Shown here: positions 7,035 to 14,895 of the stretch, piece by piece | Layout: each line of letters starts with the position of its first letter | Numbering within the stretch: the stretch's first letter is position 1 | From: an uncultured Bacteroidota bacterium | GTDB taxonomy: Bacteria > Bacteroidota > Bacteroidia > Chitinophagales > Chitinophagaceae | Assembly: GCA_903847655.1 (NCBI GenBank) | Contig: CAINEG010000187.1 | Coordinates: 1 to 15,264, forward strand | DNA length: 15,264 bases | Direction: 5' to 3' | Notes under the pieces: model-generated | The model's database searches: none | What the model was told of the DNA's origin: nothing | The model's input: the letters and a program-made list of their open reading frames with translations, nothing else | Made by a program: the position numbers and the translations under genes

Positions 7035-7559
7035 TTATTTCAGATAGGATAAAATAGCGTCGCTGTCTGGTTTTACATTGCTTGGAAAATAAGCAATCAT
7101 TTTACCATTTTCATCCAGTAAAAATTTATTAAAATTCCAACTAATGCTCGCATCTAATACACCATTTTTTGCTTTTTGAGTTAACCATTGATAGATGGGT
7201 GCAGTGTTGTCGCCTTTCACATCAATTTTATCCGCTAAGGGAAAAGTCACACCATAATTCTTTTTGCAAAAATCAACAATCTCCTCATTGCTACCAGGTT
7301 CTTGTCCACCGAATTGATTGCAAGGGAATCCTATAATTACTAACTTGTCTTTGTACTGCTCGTATACTTTTTCTAAACCTTCGTATTGTGGTGTGTAACC
7401 GCATTTGGAAGCGGTGTTCACGATAAGAATTTTTTTACCTTTGAACTTGGCTAAATTTAAAGCTGTACCATCGATGCTTTTTACATTAAAAGAATGAATG
7501 CTTTGAGCAGATAAGCTTAGAACCATAGCAAATAATAAAGTAGTGAATATTGATTTCAT
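7035..7559 (-). CDS. Exported glutathione peroxidase-like thiol peroxidase
   Basis: This 174-residue protein has an N-terminal signal peptide (M-K-S-I-F-T-T-L-L-F ... S-L-S-A, then Q-S), which places it outside the cytoplasm. It has the GPx catalytic set: peroxidatic Cys53 in N-T-A-S-K-C-G-Y-T, Gln86 in C-N-Q-F-G-G-Q-E-P-G-S, and Trp141-Asn142 in W-N-F-N-K-F-L. The residue is Cys, not selenocysteine. Cys98, in N-E-E-I-V-D-F-C-K-K, sits near the resolving Cys of thioredoxin-dependent GPx enzymes. This suggests a two-Cys mechanism using a thioredoxin-like reductant rather than glutathione. It would reduce peroxides in the periplasm. The gene lies between comF (60-bp gap) and holB (43-bp gap), on the same strand but functionally unrelated to both. 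Confidence 0.95.
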   Translation of the reverse strand: MKSIFTTLLFAMVLSLSAQSIHSFNVKSIDGTALNLAKFKGKKILIVNTASKCGYTPQYEGLEKVYEQYKDKLVIIGFPCNQFGGQEPGSNEEIVDFCKKNYGVTFPLADKIDVKGDNTAPIYQWLTQKAKNGVLDASISWNFNKFLLDENGKMIAYFPSNVKPDSDAILSYLK

Positions 7560-7619
7560 AAGTTGATTTTGTATTTAAATGTAACAAATATTTGAATAAA
7601 AGGTTGATTTGAAGGCGTA

Positions 7620-8333
7620 CTAAAGGGTATAAGCGGCGGCGGCGATGGAAATAGCCTTGGGTTGGGCCTGCCAAAGGCAGACTGCTGCAGCTTCCAGGGT
7701 GGCACCAGTGGTGATGACATCATCTACCAATAATAACCTAGCTGCTTTGATATCAATGGCCTTAGCTAGTTCAAATACATGCGCCATTTGATCTCCTCTT
7801 TGAATCCGGTCTTTATGGGTTTGACTGCGGGATGATTTTTGTTTTTTTAAGGCAGGTAAAATTTTTAAGGCAGGTAATACTTGCAAAATACCCTCGCAAA
7901 TAATCATGGTTTGATTGAAACCTCTTTGCCTTTGCTTTTTTTTCGAAATAGGAATGGGTACTAAAAAATCAATAGGATTAAAACGAGGCGATGCTAGAAT
8001 GCAGGCGCCAATTAATCTTCCTAATAGCCAACCTGCTTTTTTATTTTGATGGTACTTTAATTCAAAAATTAAAGTTTGTACGATGGAATCTTTGGTGAAA
8101 AATAAAACAGCAGTTGCTGCATTCAAAGGTACTCTTCCCCAAAATATTTTTTCTATTCTATTATTTTCAATGTTAAATAAATCGGTATAGGGTAAGTTTT
8201 TTTCACAATGGGTGCATAAAACTGTATGGCTTGAAATTAAGTCTGTGCCACATTCTAAGCAAAGATGCGGAAAAAATAAATGAATAAAAGATTGAAAATA
8301 TGTTTGGACTTTATGATACAAGCTAAGCACCAC
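7620..8333 (-). CDS. comF: ComF family phosphoribosyltransferase-like protein
   Basis: This 237-residue protein has an N-terminal zinc-finger-like motif (Cys25, Cys28, Cys40, Cys43 in C-L-E-C ... C-T-H-C) and a C-terminal type I phosphoribosyltransferase domain. The PRPP-binding loop is L-L-L-V-D-D-V-I-T-T-G-A-T (residues 200-212). The P-I-P-I-S-K-K-K-x-R-x-R-G-F-N-Q block is the typical ComF centre. In competent bacteria ComF helps bring single-stranded DNA across the inner membrane; elsewhere its role is unclear. The start is a GTG at 8331-8333 whose first base is the last base of the radA stop codon, so translation is probably coupled to radA. No other Met occurs before residue 140. A short in-frame duplication (L-P-A-L-K twice) lies at about residues 153-164. 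Confidence 0.9.
   Translation of the reverse strand: MVLSLYHKVQTYFQSFIHLFFPHLCLECGTDLISSHTVLCTHCEKNLPYTDLFNIENNRIEKIFWGRVPLNAATAVLFFTKDSIVQTLIFELKYHQNKKAGWLLGRLIGACILASPRFNPIDFLVPIPISKKKQRQRGFNQTMIICEGILQVLPALKILPALKKQKSSRSQTHKDRIQRGDQMAHVFELAKAIDIKAARLLLVDDVITTGATLEAAAVCLWQAQPKAISIAAAAYTL
7844..7877 (-). repeat. 18-bp in-frame tandem duplication inside comF
   Basis: The 16-mer TTTTTAAGGCAGGTAA occurs at 7844-7859 and again at 7862-7877, a period of 18 bp. It encodes L-P-A-L-K-I followed by L-P-A-L-K-K. The copies are nearly identical at DNA level, so the duplication is probably recent. It adds six residues just before the K-x-x-R-S-Q-T segment of the family. Confidence 0.85.
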
Positions 8334-9703
8334 TAGAAAAACAATTGATAGGCTTCGTCTACTCTTTCGATAGGAATTATTTCAATACTGTTTTTTTTGG
8401 TATCTAATCCTTTTCCATTAAATCCAGCGATATAAATTTTTTCAAAACCTAATTTTTCTGCTTCTGCAATTCTTTGTTGGATTCTATTCACTGCTCTTAT
8501 TTCTCCATTTAAACCAACCTCACCTGCAAAACAAATGCCTTGAGGTAGTGGGATATCTTCATAAGAAGATAACAAGGATAAAATAATCGCCAAGTCCAAA
8601 GAAGGGTCTTCGATTTTTAATCCACCAGCAATATTTACAAAAACATCCTTCATGCCAAAAGCAAATCCACCGCGTTTTTCTAAAACAGCCAATAACAATT
8701 GCAATCTTCTTAAATCAAAACCAGTGACAGTTCTTTGAGGTGTGCCATAGACACTTTGGGTGACCAAGGCTTGTACTTCAATCAATAAAGGGCGCATACC
8801 TTCCATAGAAGCGGCAATGGTACTGCCACTTAAAGACTCGTTTCTTTGGGCAATGAGGAAGGCGGAGGGGTTGGTCACTACTTTCATGCCCTCACTAGTC
8901 ATTTCATAAATACCTAATTCGCTGGTGCCTCCAAAACGATTTTTTAAAGTACGCAACATACGATAGGCATAGTGTCGATCGCCTTCAAATTGCAATACCG
9001 TATCCACCATATGTTCCAAAATTTTTGGACCTGCAATGGTCCCTTCCTTGGTGATATGTCCAATTAAAAAAACAGGGGTGCCTGTTTCTTTAGCAAAGCG
9101 TTGAAATTCTGCAGCAGTTTGTTTTATTTGTGAAACACTTCCTGCAGCGGCTTCAATTAAATTAGATTCTAAAGTTTGTATACTATCTACAATGACGACT
9201 GTTGGTTTTAATTTCTTGATGGCTTTAAAGATAGGCGCAGTATGGGTTTCGGTGAGTAAGAAAAAATTTTCATTTTTCAAATTCAATCTATCTGCACGCA
9301 TTTTTATTTGTTGAATACTTTCTTCTCCACTGATGTACAAGACTACTTGGTCTTTCATCATCAATCCTTGTTGTAAGAACAAAGTACTTTTTCCAATGCC
9401 TGGTTCACCGGCTACTAGAACGATGGATCCAAGTACAATCCCGCCGCCTAAAACGCGGTTCAATTCTGGGTCGGAGCTATCTATTCTTTTTTCTGTTAAA
9501 CTGTTTACTTCGTTGATGGCAATTACTTGTGTGCCTTTTTGGTTATTGTGGTAACCTTCCCAATTGTCTTCTTTTTCCTTTCCGCTATCGATGAGTTCTT
9601 CGGTAAAGGTGTTCCATTCATTACAGGAAGGGCATTTCCCTGCCCATTTGGTAGATTCATACCCGCAATTATTGCAAAAAAATGCCGATTTTGACTTGCT
9701 CAT
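8333..9703 (-). CDS. radA: DNA repair protein RadA
   Basis: This 456-residue protein has normal RadA length. It has a zinc finger at the start (Cys10, Cys13, Cys24, Cys27 in C-N-N-C-G-Y ... C-P-S-C), a RecA-like ATPase with Walker A G-E-P-G-I-G-K-S-T at about 99-107 and Walker B-like V-V-I-V-D-S, and the RadA-specific K-N-R-F-G motif. The C-terminal domain is Lon-protease-like and lacks a catalytic role in this family. RadA is a branch-migration helicase acting in recombination and in natural transformation. The ATG at 9701-9703 is chosen because M-S-K-S-K-S-x-F-x-C is the family start; the in-frame TTG at 9739 would add 12 residues that do not look like RadA. It is the first gene of the minus-strand run and overlaps the comF start by one base. 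Confidence 0.96.
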   Translation of the reverse strand: MSKSKSAFFCNNCGYESTKWAGKCPSCNEWNTFTEELIDSGKEKEDNWEGYHNNQKGTQVIAINEVNSLTEKRIDSSDPELNRVLGGGIVLGSIVLVAGEPGIGKSTLFLQQGLMMKDQVVLYISGEESIQQIKMRADRLNLKNENFFLLTETHTAPIFKAIKKLKPTVVIVDSIQTLESNLIEAAAGSVSQIKQTAAEFQRFAKETGTPVFLIGHITKEGTIAGPKILEHMVDTVLQFEGDRHYAYRMLRTLKNRFGGTSELGIYEMTSEGMKVVTNPSAFLIAQRNESLSGSTIAASMEGMRPLLIEVQALVTQSVYGTPQRTVTGFDLRRLQLLLAVLEKRGGFAFGMKDVFVNIAGGLKIEDPSLDLAIILSLLSSYEDIPLPQGICFAGEVGLNGEIRAVNRIQQRIAEAEKLGFEKIYIAGFNGKGLDTKKNSIEIIPIERVDEAYQLFF

Positions 9704-9939
9704 GTTGTAAATATAAATAGAAACCGCATTTAAATACAAGTATTTACCGCAATTTGTTTAATTATAAACTATTATAAATTTAATATAATTTTAATATGTG
9801 CTCATTTTATTAAATTATTACCGGTATGTTTAAGAAATGTTAAAAAATATTTTCTTTTTTAACAAATTGTCAATAGATTTGAGCACTCTTATACTTATTG
9901 TATTGGGGTTTTCTTAACATTAAATTTTAAAACAACAAC
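9704..9939. other. AT-rich divergent intergenic region between radA and susC
   Basis: This region carries no gene. It is very AT-rich and has helically phased short repeats: ATTATAAA at 9761-9768 and 9771-9778 (10-bp spacing), and ATGTT at 9826-9830 and 9837-9841 (11-bp spacing). The small palindrome ACCGGT at 9820-9825 stands out in this composition. These could be bends or regulator contacts, but nothing matches a known operator that I recognise. No good consensus promoter was found for radA on the minus strand. Confidence 0.5.
9851..9881 (+). promoter_or_regulatory. Predicted Bacteroidota-type promoter for the susCD operon
   Basis: TAGATTTG at 9874-9881 matches the -7 consensus TAnnTTTG exactly. 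TTTC at 9851-9854 matches three of four bases of the -33 box TTTG, with a 19-bp spacer, the usual distance. The transcript would have a leader of about 50 nt, ending in the A-rich stretch before the ATG at 9940 that Bacteroidota use in place of a Shine-Dalgarno site. Confidence 0.6.
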
Positions 9940-12900
9940 ATGAGAAAAAAACTACTATGGTGTTTGTTTGTTGCATTTTTCTCTTTTAAGGCTGCAATTG
10001 CACAAAACACAACTGTAACCGGTAAAGTGTCAGATGACAAAGGTACTGCAGTTGAAGGTGCTCTTGTAACTGAGAAAGGTTCGACAAAAAACAAAACACT
10101 TACAGACGCAAATGGCGTGTACAAGATCAGTGTTAAAAGTGGTGCTGTTTTGCAAGTTTCAAGCGTAGGTTTTGCAAAAATCGAAGCTGCTGCAAATTCA
10201 GTAACTAATTTTACACTTAAAAATCTAAGCCAAGAATTAAGTGAGGTGGTTGTAACCGCACTTGGTATCAAGCGTGAAAAGAAAGCATTAGGTTATGCTG
10301 TATCATCCGTATCCAAAGAGGACTTAGAAATGAGACCTGAAGCGGATGTAGCTAGAATCTTAAATGGTAAAGCGCCTGGTTTGAATATCGTAAACACTAG
10401 TGGTTTAAGTGGATCAGGAACAAATATCAATATTAGAGGTATCAGTACCATCACTGGAGGTTCTCAACCATTGTTTATCGTGGATGGAGTTCCTTTTGAT
10501 GCAGGTACCAATACTCAATCTAACTTTACGTATGGTACTCAAACACCAAGTCGTTTCTTAGACTTAGATCCAAACACTATTGAAAACTTAAACGTATTGA
10601 AAGGTTTGAGTGCGACAACTTTGTATGGTGAGGCTGGACGTAATGGTGTAATCTTGATTACTACTAAAAATGGTTCAACTCAAAAAGCTAAGAAGAAAAC
10701 AGAAATTACTGTTGCTCAATCTTACTTTAATACAGATCCTATTTTACCAGAATATAACCAAGAATGGGGTGGTGGTTTCGACTTAAGTGTTGGTATCGCT
10801 TTCTTCTCTAACTGGGGTGGTCGTATGAAAGGTCAAGTGGTGAAACATCCTTATGATAGAACTACTGCTGCTCAACCATGGGCTTTGGAATATCCTCAAT
10901 TCAAAGGCGCTCCATATGAGTACAAGTATTATAATAGTGTTGCTCCTTTCTTTAAGCAAGGAACCATGCAAAACACCTCTGTAAACTTAGCGGGTTCTAC
11001 CCCTAATGCGAACTACAACTTAAGTTATAGTTACACAGATGATCAAGGTTTTGTCATTAACAACGGTTTAAGAAAGAACGTATTTGGAATGGGTGGAAGC
11101 TCTAAACTTTCAAACAAAGTAACCATTAGTGGTACCATTAACTTTGCTTTGACTGATCAAGTTTCTCCTCCAACTTCTGATGGTTACGGTAACAACCCTT
11201 CTAACTCATCTGTGTTTGGTAACATTATGTTTACACCAACTGCAGTGGATTTGATGGGCTTACCTTATGAATTGCCCTCTAACCACTCTTCTATTTACTA
11301 TAGAAATGGTAATGACATTCAAAACCCTCGTTGGACTTTATACAATGCCTTCACAGGTAATAAAACCAATAGAACTTACGGTCAAGTATCTGCTAGATAT
11401 GAAATTGCTAAAGGTTTGAACTTAACTTACAGAACTGGTTTTGATAACTATTCTGAATTTAGTTTCTACAACCAAAACAAGGGTGGTGTATTCCAAGCCT
11501 TGGGTATCATGCGTACAGCTACTTCAACGAATACCATTTGGGACCATAGTGCAATCTTAAACTATGACAAACGTTTAAACGAAGACTTCACATTGAATGT
11601 GGATGCGGGTGTTAACTCAAGAAGAAGATTGTTTGATCAAAGTGGTATGAAGAGCACAGAACAATTAGTATATGGCTTGTTCACACACGGTAACTTCGTA
11701 TCTCATACAACAGGTAGTGAAGACGGAGGTGAATTGAACTACAAATTACAAAACTTAAGTTTGGGTGCTTTCGCACAAGCTAACTTAGGTTATAAGGATT
11801 ACGCTTACTTAACAGTAGGTGGACGTAATAGCTGGTCTTCTACAGTAGAAGCGGACAACAGAAGCATCTTCTATCCTTCAGTAAGTTTGTCTTACATTCC
11901 TACTTCAGTGATAGAGGCTTTGAAAAATAACAAATACATTAATTATTTAAAATTAAGAGTAGGTTATTCAACAAGTGCGAATTTCCCAGATCCATATTCT
12001 ACTCGTAGTGCTTTGGTTATTGGAACAAAAGCTTTCCAAACAGACGGTGGTACTAATGTGAACTACAACGCTTTGTCTAGCTTTTTACCAAATCCAAATT
12101 TGAAGCCAGAGTTATTGGATGAAAAAGAAATTGGTATGGAGGGTAAGTTCTTAAACAACCGTTTAAACTTAGACTTGACTTTCTACCAAAAAGTAGCGAA
12201 TGATCAAATCTTAAGACGTGACTTAGATCCTGCCACAGGATTTACTGCAACTCAAATCAACGCAGGTAATGTAGAGAATAAGGGTATTGAGTTGGCTTTA
12301 GGTTATGATGTTATCAAAAACAAAAACTGGAAATGGAATACTAACTTCTTGTATACTTTAAATAAGAGTATGGTTTCTGGAATTCCTGATGATATTGCTC
12401 AAATCAATATCTCTGGTTATTCTAACCTAGGTACTTTTGCTAAAAATGGTTCTCCTTATGGTGTAATCATTGGTAGCTATTTTGAAAGAAATGCAGAAGG
12501 ACAAAGAGTAGTTGGTCCAGATGGTAGTTATATTACTGCTAACAGTATTAAAGTAATTGGTGATCCAAATGCTTTATACCGTTTAACCAACATTAATACA
12601 TTATCATATAAAGCATTTAGCTTTAGAATGCAATGGGATTACTCTGTAGGTGGAACAATGTTCTCTGGTACTGCAGGCGGTTTGCTTGGTCGTGGTGTAA
12701 CAGCCGATACGCAATTTGACCGTTTCTTACCTTTAATCTTACCAGGTGTATTAGAGAATGGACAAAAGAACAATATCCAAATTTCTTCTTCTCAAGCTTA
12801 TTATGGAAACAGTATTACCAACGGAGCTCCTTATGAAAGTGCTATCTACGATGCAACTTTCATCAAATTAAGAGAAGCTTCTTTGTCTTACAGTATCCCT

Positions 12901-13107
12901 GCAAGCATGTTAAATTCAACTCCTTTTGGATCTTTGTCTCTTAGCTTATCTGGAAATAATTTATGGTATTTTGCTCCTAACTTCCCTGAAAAAATACACT
13001 TCGATCCAGAAGCGTCTTCAACAGGTGTAGGTAATGGTAGAGGTTTTGAAGCGATGAGTGGTCCTTCAGCCCGCCGTTTTGGTGCAAGCATTAGAGTAAC
13101 ATTCTAA
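9940..13107 (+). CDS. SusC/RagA family TonB-dependent outer-membrane receptor
   Basis: This 1055-residue protein has a signal peptide (M-R-K-K-L-L ... A-I-A, then Q-N; cleavage after about 21). A carboxypeptidase-regulatory-like beta-sandwich follows (T-V-T-G-K-V-S-D-D-K-G ... to about 100), then the S-E-V-V-V-T-A-L-G-I-K-R-E-K-K-A-L-G-Y segment that marks SusC proteins. The plug domain runs to about 245 and ends N-V-L-K-G-L-S-A-T-T-L-Y-G-E-A-G-R-N-G-V-I-L-I-T-T-K. The rest is the beta-barrel, ending in aromatic Phe (R-F-G-A-S-I-R-V-T-F), the usual signal for barrel insertion. It imports a ligand across the outer membrane using TonB energy, with the SusD protein encoded 20 bp downstream as a lid. 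Its Asn codons favour AAC, unlike the pepF gene, which suggests high expression. The substrate is unknown. Confidence 0.97.
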   Translation: MRKKLLWCLFVAFFSFKAAIAQNTTVTGKVSDDKGTAVEGALVTEKGSTKNKTLTDANGVYKISVKSGAVLQVSSVGFAKIEAAANSVTNFTLKNLSQELSEVVVTALGIKREKKALGYAVSSVSKEDLEMRPEADVARILNGKAPGLNIVNTSGLSGSGTNINIRGISTITGGSQPLFIVDGVPFDAGTNTQSNFTYGTQTPSRFLDLDPNTIENLNVLKGLSATTLYGEAGRNGVILITTKNGSTQKAKKKTEITVAQSYFNTDPILPEYNQEWGGGFDLSVGIAFFSNWGGRMKGQVVKHPYDRTTAAQPWALEYPQFKGAPYEYKYYNSVAPFFKQGTMQNTSVNLAGSTPNANYNLSYSYTDDQGFVINNGLRKNVFGMGGSSKLSNKVTISGTINFALTDQVSPPTSDGYGNNPSNSSVFGNIMFTPTAVDLMGLPYELPSNHSSIYYRNGNDIQNPRWTLYNAFTGNKTNRTYGQVSARYEIAKGLNLTYRTGFDNYSEFSFYNQNKGGVFQALGIMRTATSTNTIWDHSAILNYDKRLNEDFTLNVDAGVNSRRRLFDQSGMKSTEQLVYGLFTHGNFVSHTTGSEDGGELNYKLQNLSLGAFAQANLGYKDYAYLTVGGRNSWSSTVEADNRSIFYPSVSLSYIPTSVIEALKNNKYINYLKLRVGYSTSANFPDPYSTRSALVIGTKAFQTDGGTNVNYNALSSFLPNPNLKPELLDEKEIGMEGKFLNNRLNLDLTFYQKVANDQILRRDLDPATGFTATQINAGNVENKGIELALGYDVIKNKNWKWNTNFLYTLNKSMVSGIPDDIAQINISGYSNLGTFAKNGSPYGVIIGSYFERNAEGQRVVGPDGSYITANSIKVIGDPNALYRLTNINTLSYKAFSFRMQWDYSVGGTMFSGTAGGLLGRGVTADTQFDRFLPLILPGVLENGQKNNIQISSSQAYYGNSITNGAPYESAIYDATFIKLREASLSYSIPASMLNSTPFGSLSLSLSGNNLWYFAPNFPEKIHFDPEASSTGVGNGRGFEAMSGPSARRFGASIRVTF

Positions 13108-13127
13108 AAATTAAAAAATAATATATT

Positions 13128-14876
13128 ATGAAATATAAAAAAATTGTTTTTGGGTTGTTGCTAGTTGCTACGAGCTTTACTGCTTGTAACAAAGAGCTTG
13201 ATGGCCTATTAACAAACCCTAACTATCCAAGTACATCAACAGCTGATGTTGACTTGTACTTAAATAAAATCCAATTGGATTTTAACGGATTCTTCAATGG
13301 TGCATCTGGCGCTGCTGGACCTTTGGCTCGTATTAACTACGCATGGGGCGGCCCTTTCTATAGAAATGGTTCTTCTCCTGCAAGTTATGATGGCTTGTGG
13401 TACACTGCCTATTCTAGCATCTTCTCTAACGTAGATGCGATGATTCCTTTGGCAGCATCACAAAAGAAGTTCATCCAATCAGGTATGGCCCGTGTAATGA
13501 AAGCCTATACCTTAGGAACCATGGTAGACTTATTTGGCGATGTTCCATACAGCGAAGCTGTAAAAGGAACAGAAAACACTACTCCAGCTGTGGATGGTGG
13601 TGCTAAAGTTTATGCAGAAGTTCAAAAAATCTTAGATAGCGCGATTATTGATTTAAACAATACAAGTGCAGCAAGTGCGCCTAAAGTGGATCTTTATTAC
13701 GCAGGTAGTAAGGCCAAGTGGATTACTTTAGCTAAAACTTTAAAATTGAAGTTTTACATGAACACGCGTTTGGTAGACAAAGCGGGTTCAACCGCAGCTA
13801 TTCAAGCTTTATTGACTGAGAACGACTTAATCAATACTTCTGCGAATGATTTTCAATTCAAATATGGTAAAGCATTATCTCCAGATAGCAGACATCCAGA
13901 TTATGCTGGTGACTACAATAACAATGGTGGCGGTGGTTACTTAGCCAACTACTTTATGTGGAAAGTGGCTGCTGAAAAATACAATGGTGTAGTAACTGGT
14001 GTTACTTCAGCAACTGTTGCTGCAACTACTGGTGACCCAAGATTGCGTTATTATTTCTATCGTCAAAGCACAAGTTATGCTTGGGCTGATGCTACCTCTT
14101 GCCCTTGTATCTTGAATTCTCAATATTACAATGCAACTTACCCTATATGGTATCCTTCTGTTCCAGATAAGACTCCATTCTGCGTAGTAGGTGGTAAAGG
14201 TTATATGGGAAGAGATTACGGTGATAACAGTGGTGGACCCCCAGATGGAGCTTACAAAACTCAACATGGTGTATACCCTGCTGGTGGTGAATTCGATTAC
14301 AGCCAAAGCAAACAACTTAGTTTAGGTTTGGGTGCTGGTGGTAATGGAATTAACCCAATCTGGTTGTCTTCTTTTACTGCTTTCTTAAAAGCAGAAGCAG
14401 TACTTACCTTAGGGGTAACTGCTAAAGAAGGAGATGCGGCTACATTGTTAGCGAGTGGTGTTGCTCAATCAATTACTAAAGTAGTTGGTTTCCCAACCGC
14501 CATTGCATACTCTAATGCAAGTATTCCAGCTGCATCTTTTGCAAACGCCACTCAAATTGCCAACTACAAAACTTTAGTAGATGGTTTATACAGTGCTGCT
14601 GCAACACCTGCTGAGAAATTAGATCTAATCATCTCTGAATACCATATTGCACTTTATGGAAATGGATTAGAAGCATACAATAATATCAGACGTACAGGTA
14701 GCCCTAAAAACGCCCAGTTGGCAGTAGCTACAGCAACTCCAGGTATTTTTGCTTACTCTTTCTATTACCCTTCTGTGTTTGTTGACAGAAACTCAAATGC
14801 GCCTGCACAAAAAGCAATTGGTACAGCTGCAAATAAAGTTTTCTGGGACAATAACCCAGCTAACTTCATTAAATAA
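13128..14876 (+). CDS. SusD/RagB family surface lipoprotein
   Basis: This 582-residue protein has a lipoprotein signal peptide with lipobox F-T-A-C; the lipidated residue is Cys20. The following N-K-E resembles the charged export signal of Bacteroidota surface lipoproteins. The body is a typical SusD-like alpha-helical fold: A-R-V-M-K-A-Y-T-L-G-T-M-V-D-L-F-G-D-V-P-Y-S-E-A is the conserved helix and strand near residues 120-145, and E-A-Y-N-N-I-R-R-T-G-S-P near the C-terminus is a common signature of the SusD-like_2 type. It caps the SusC barrel and binds the ligand. It starts with an ATG 20 bp after susC, behind an A-rich leader, and the lipoprotein gene at 14896 follows after 19 bp. The ligand cannot be predicted from what is visible. 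Confidence 0.95.
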   Translation: MKYKKIVFGLLLVATSFTACNKELDGLLTNPNYPSTSTADVDLYLNKIQLDFNGFFNGASGAAGPLARINYAWGGPFYRNGSSPASYDGLWYTAYSSIFSNVDAMIPLAASQKKFIQSGMARVMKAYTLGTMVDLFGDVPYSEAVKGTENTTPAVDGGAKVYAEVQKILDSAIIDLNNTSAASAPKVDLYYAGSKAKWITLAKTLKLKFYMNTRLVDKAGSTAAIQALLTENDLINTSANDFQFKYGKALSPDSRHPDYAGDYNNNGGGGYLANYFMWKVAAEKYNGVVTGVTSATVAATTGDPRLRYYFYRQSTSYAWADATSCPCILNSQYYNATYPIWYPSVPDKTPFCVVGGKGYMGRDYGDNSGGPPDGAYKTQHGVYPAGGEFDYSQSKQLSLGLGAGGNGINPIWLSSFTAFLKAEAVLTLGVTAKEGDAATLLASGVAQSITKVVGFPTAIAYSNASIPAASFANATQIANYKTLVDGLYSAAATPAEKLDLIISEYHIALYGNGLEAYNNIRRTGSPKNAQLAVATATPGIFAYSFYYPSVFVDRNSNAPAQKAIGTAANKVFWDNNPANFIK

Positions 14877-14895
14877 AATTTAAACAAAGAAGAAA

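Noticed and set aside
7585..7592. Minus-strand AATATTTG upstream of gpx as a promoter box
   Set aside because: It has one mismatch to TAnnTTTG and no TTTG at the proper distance upstream; not strong enough to list.
9704..9739. Longer radA start at the TTG at 9739
   Set aside because: The 12 extra residues do not resemble RadA, and the ATG at 9703 gives the normal family N-terminus.
9927..10271. 114-residue open frame antisense to the susC start
   Set aside because: It lies opposite the signal peptide and first domain of susC, with no recognisable features; judged a shadow frame.
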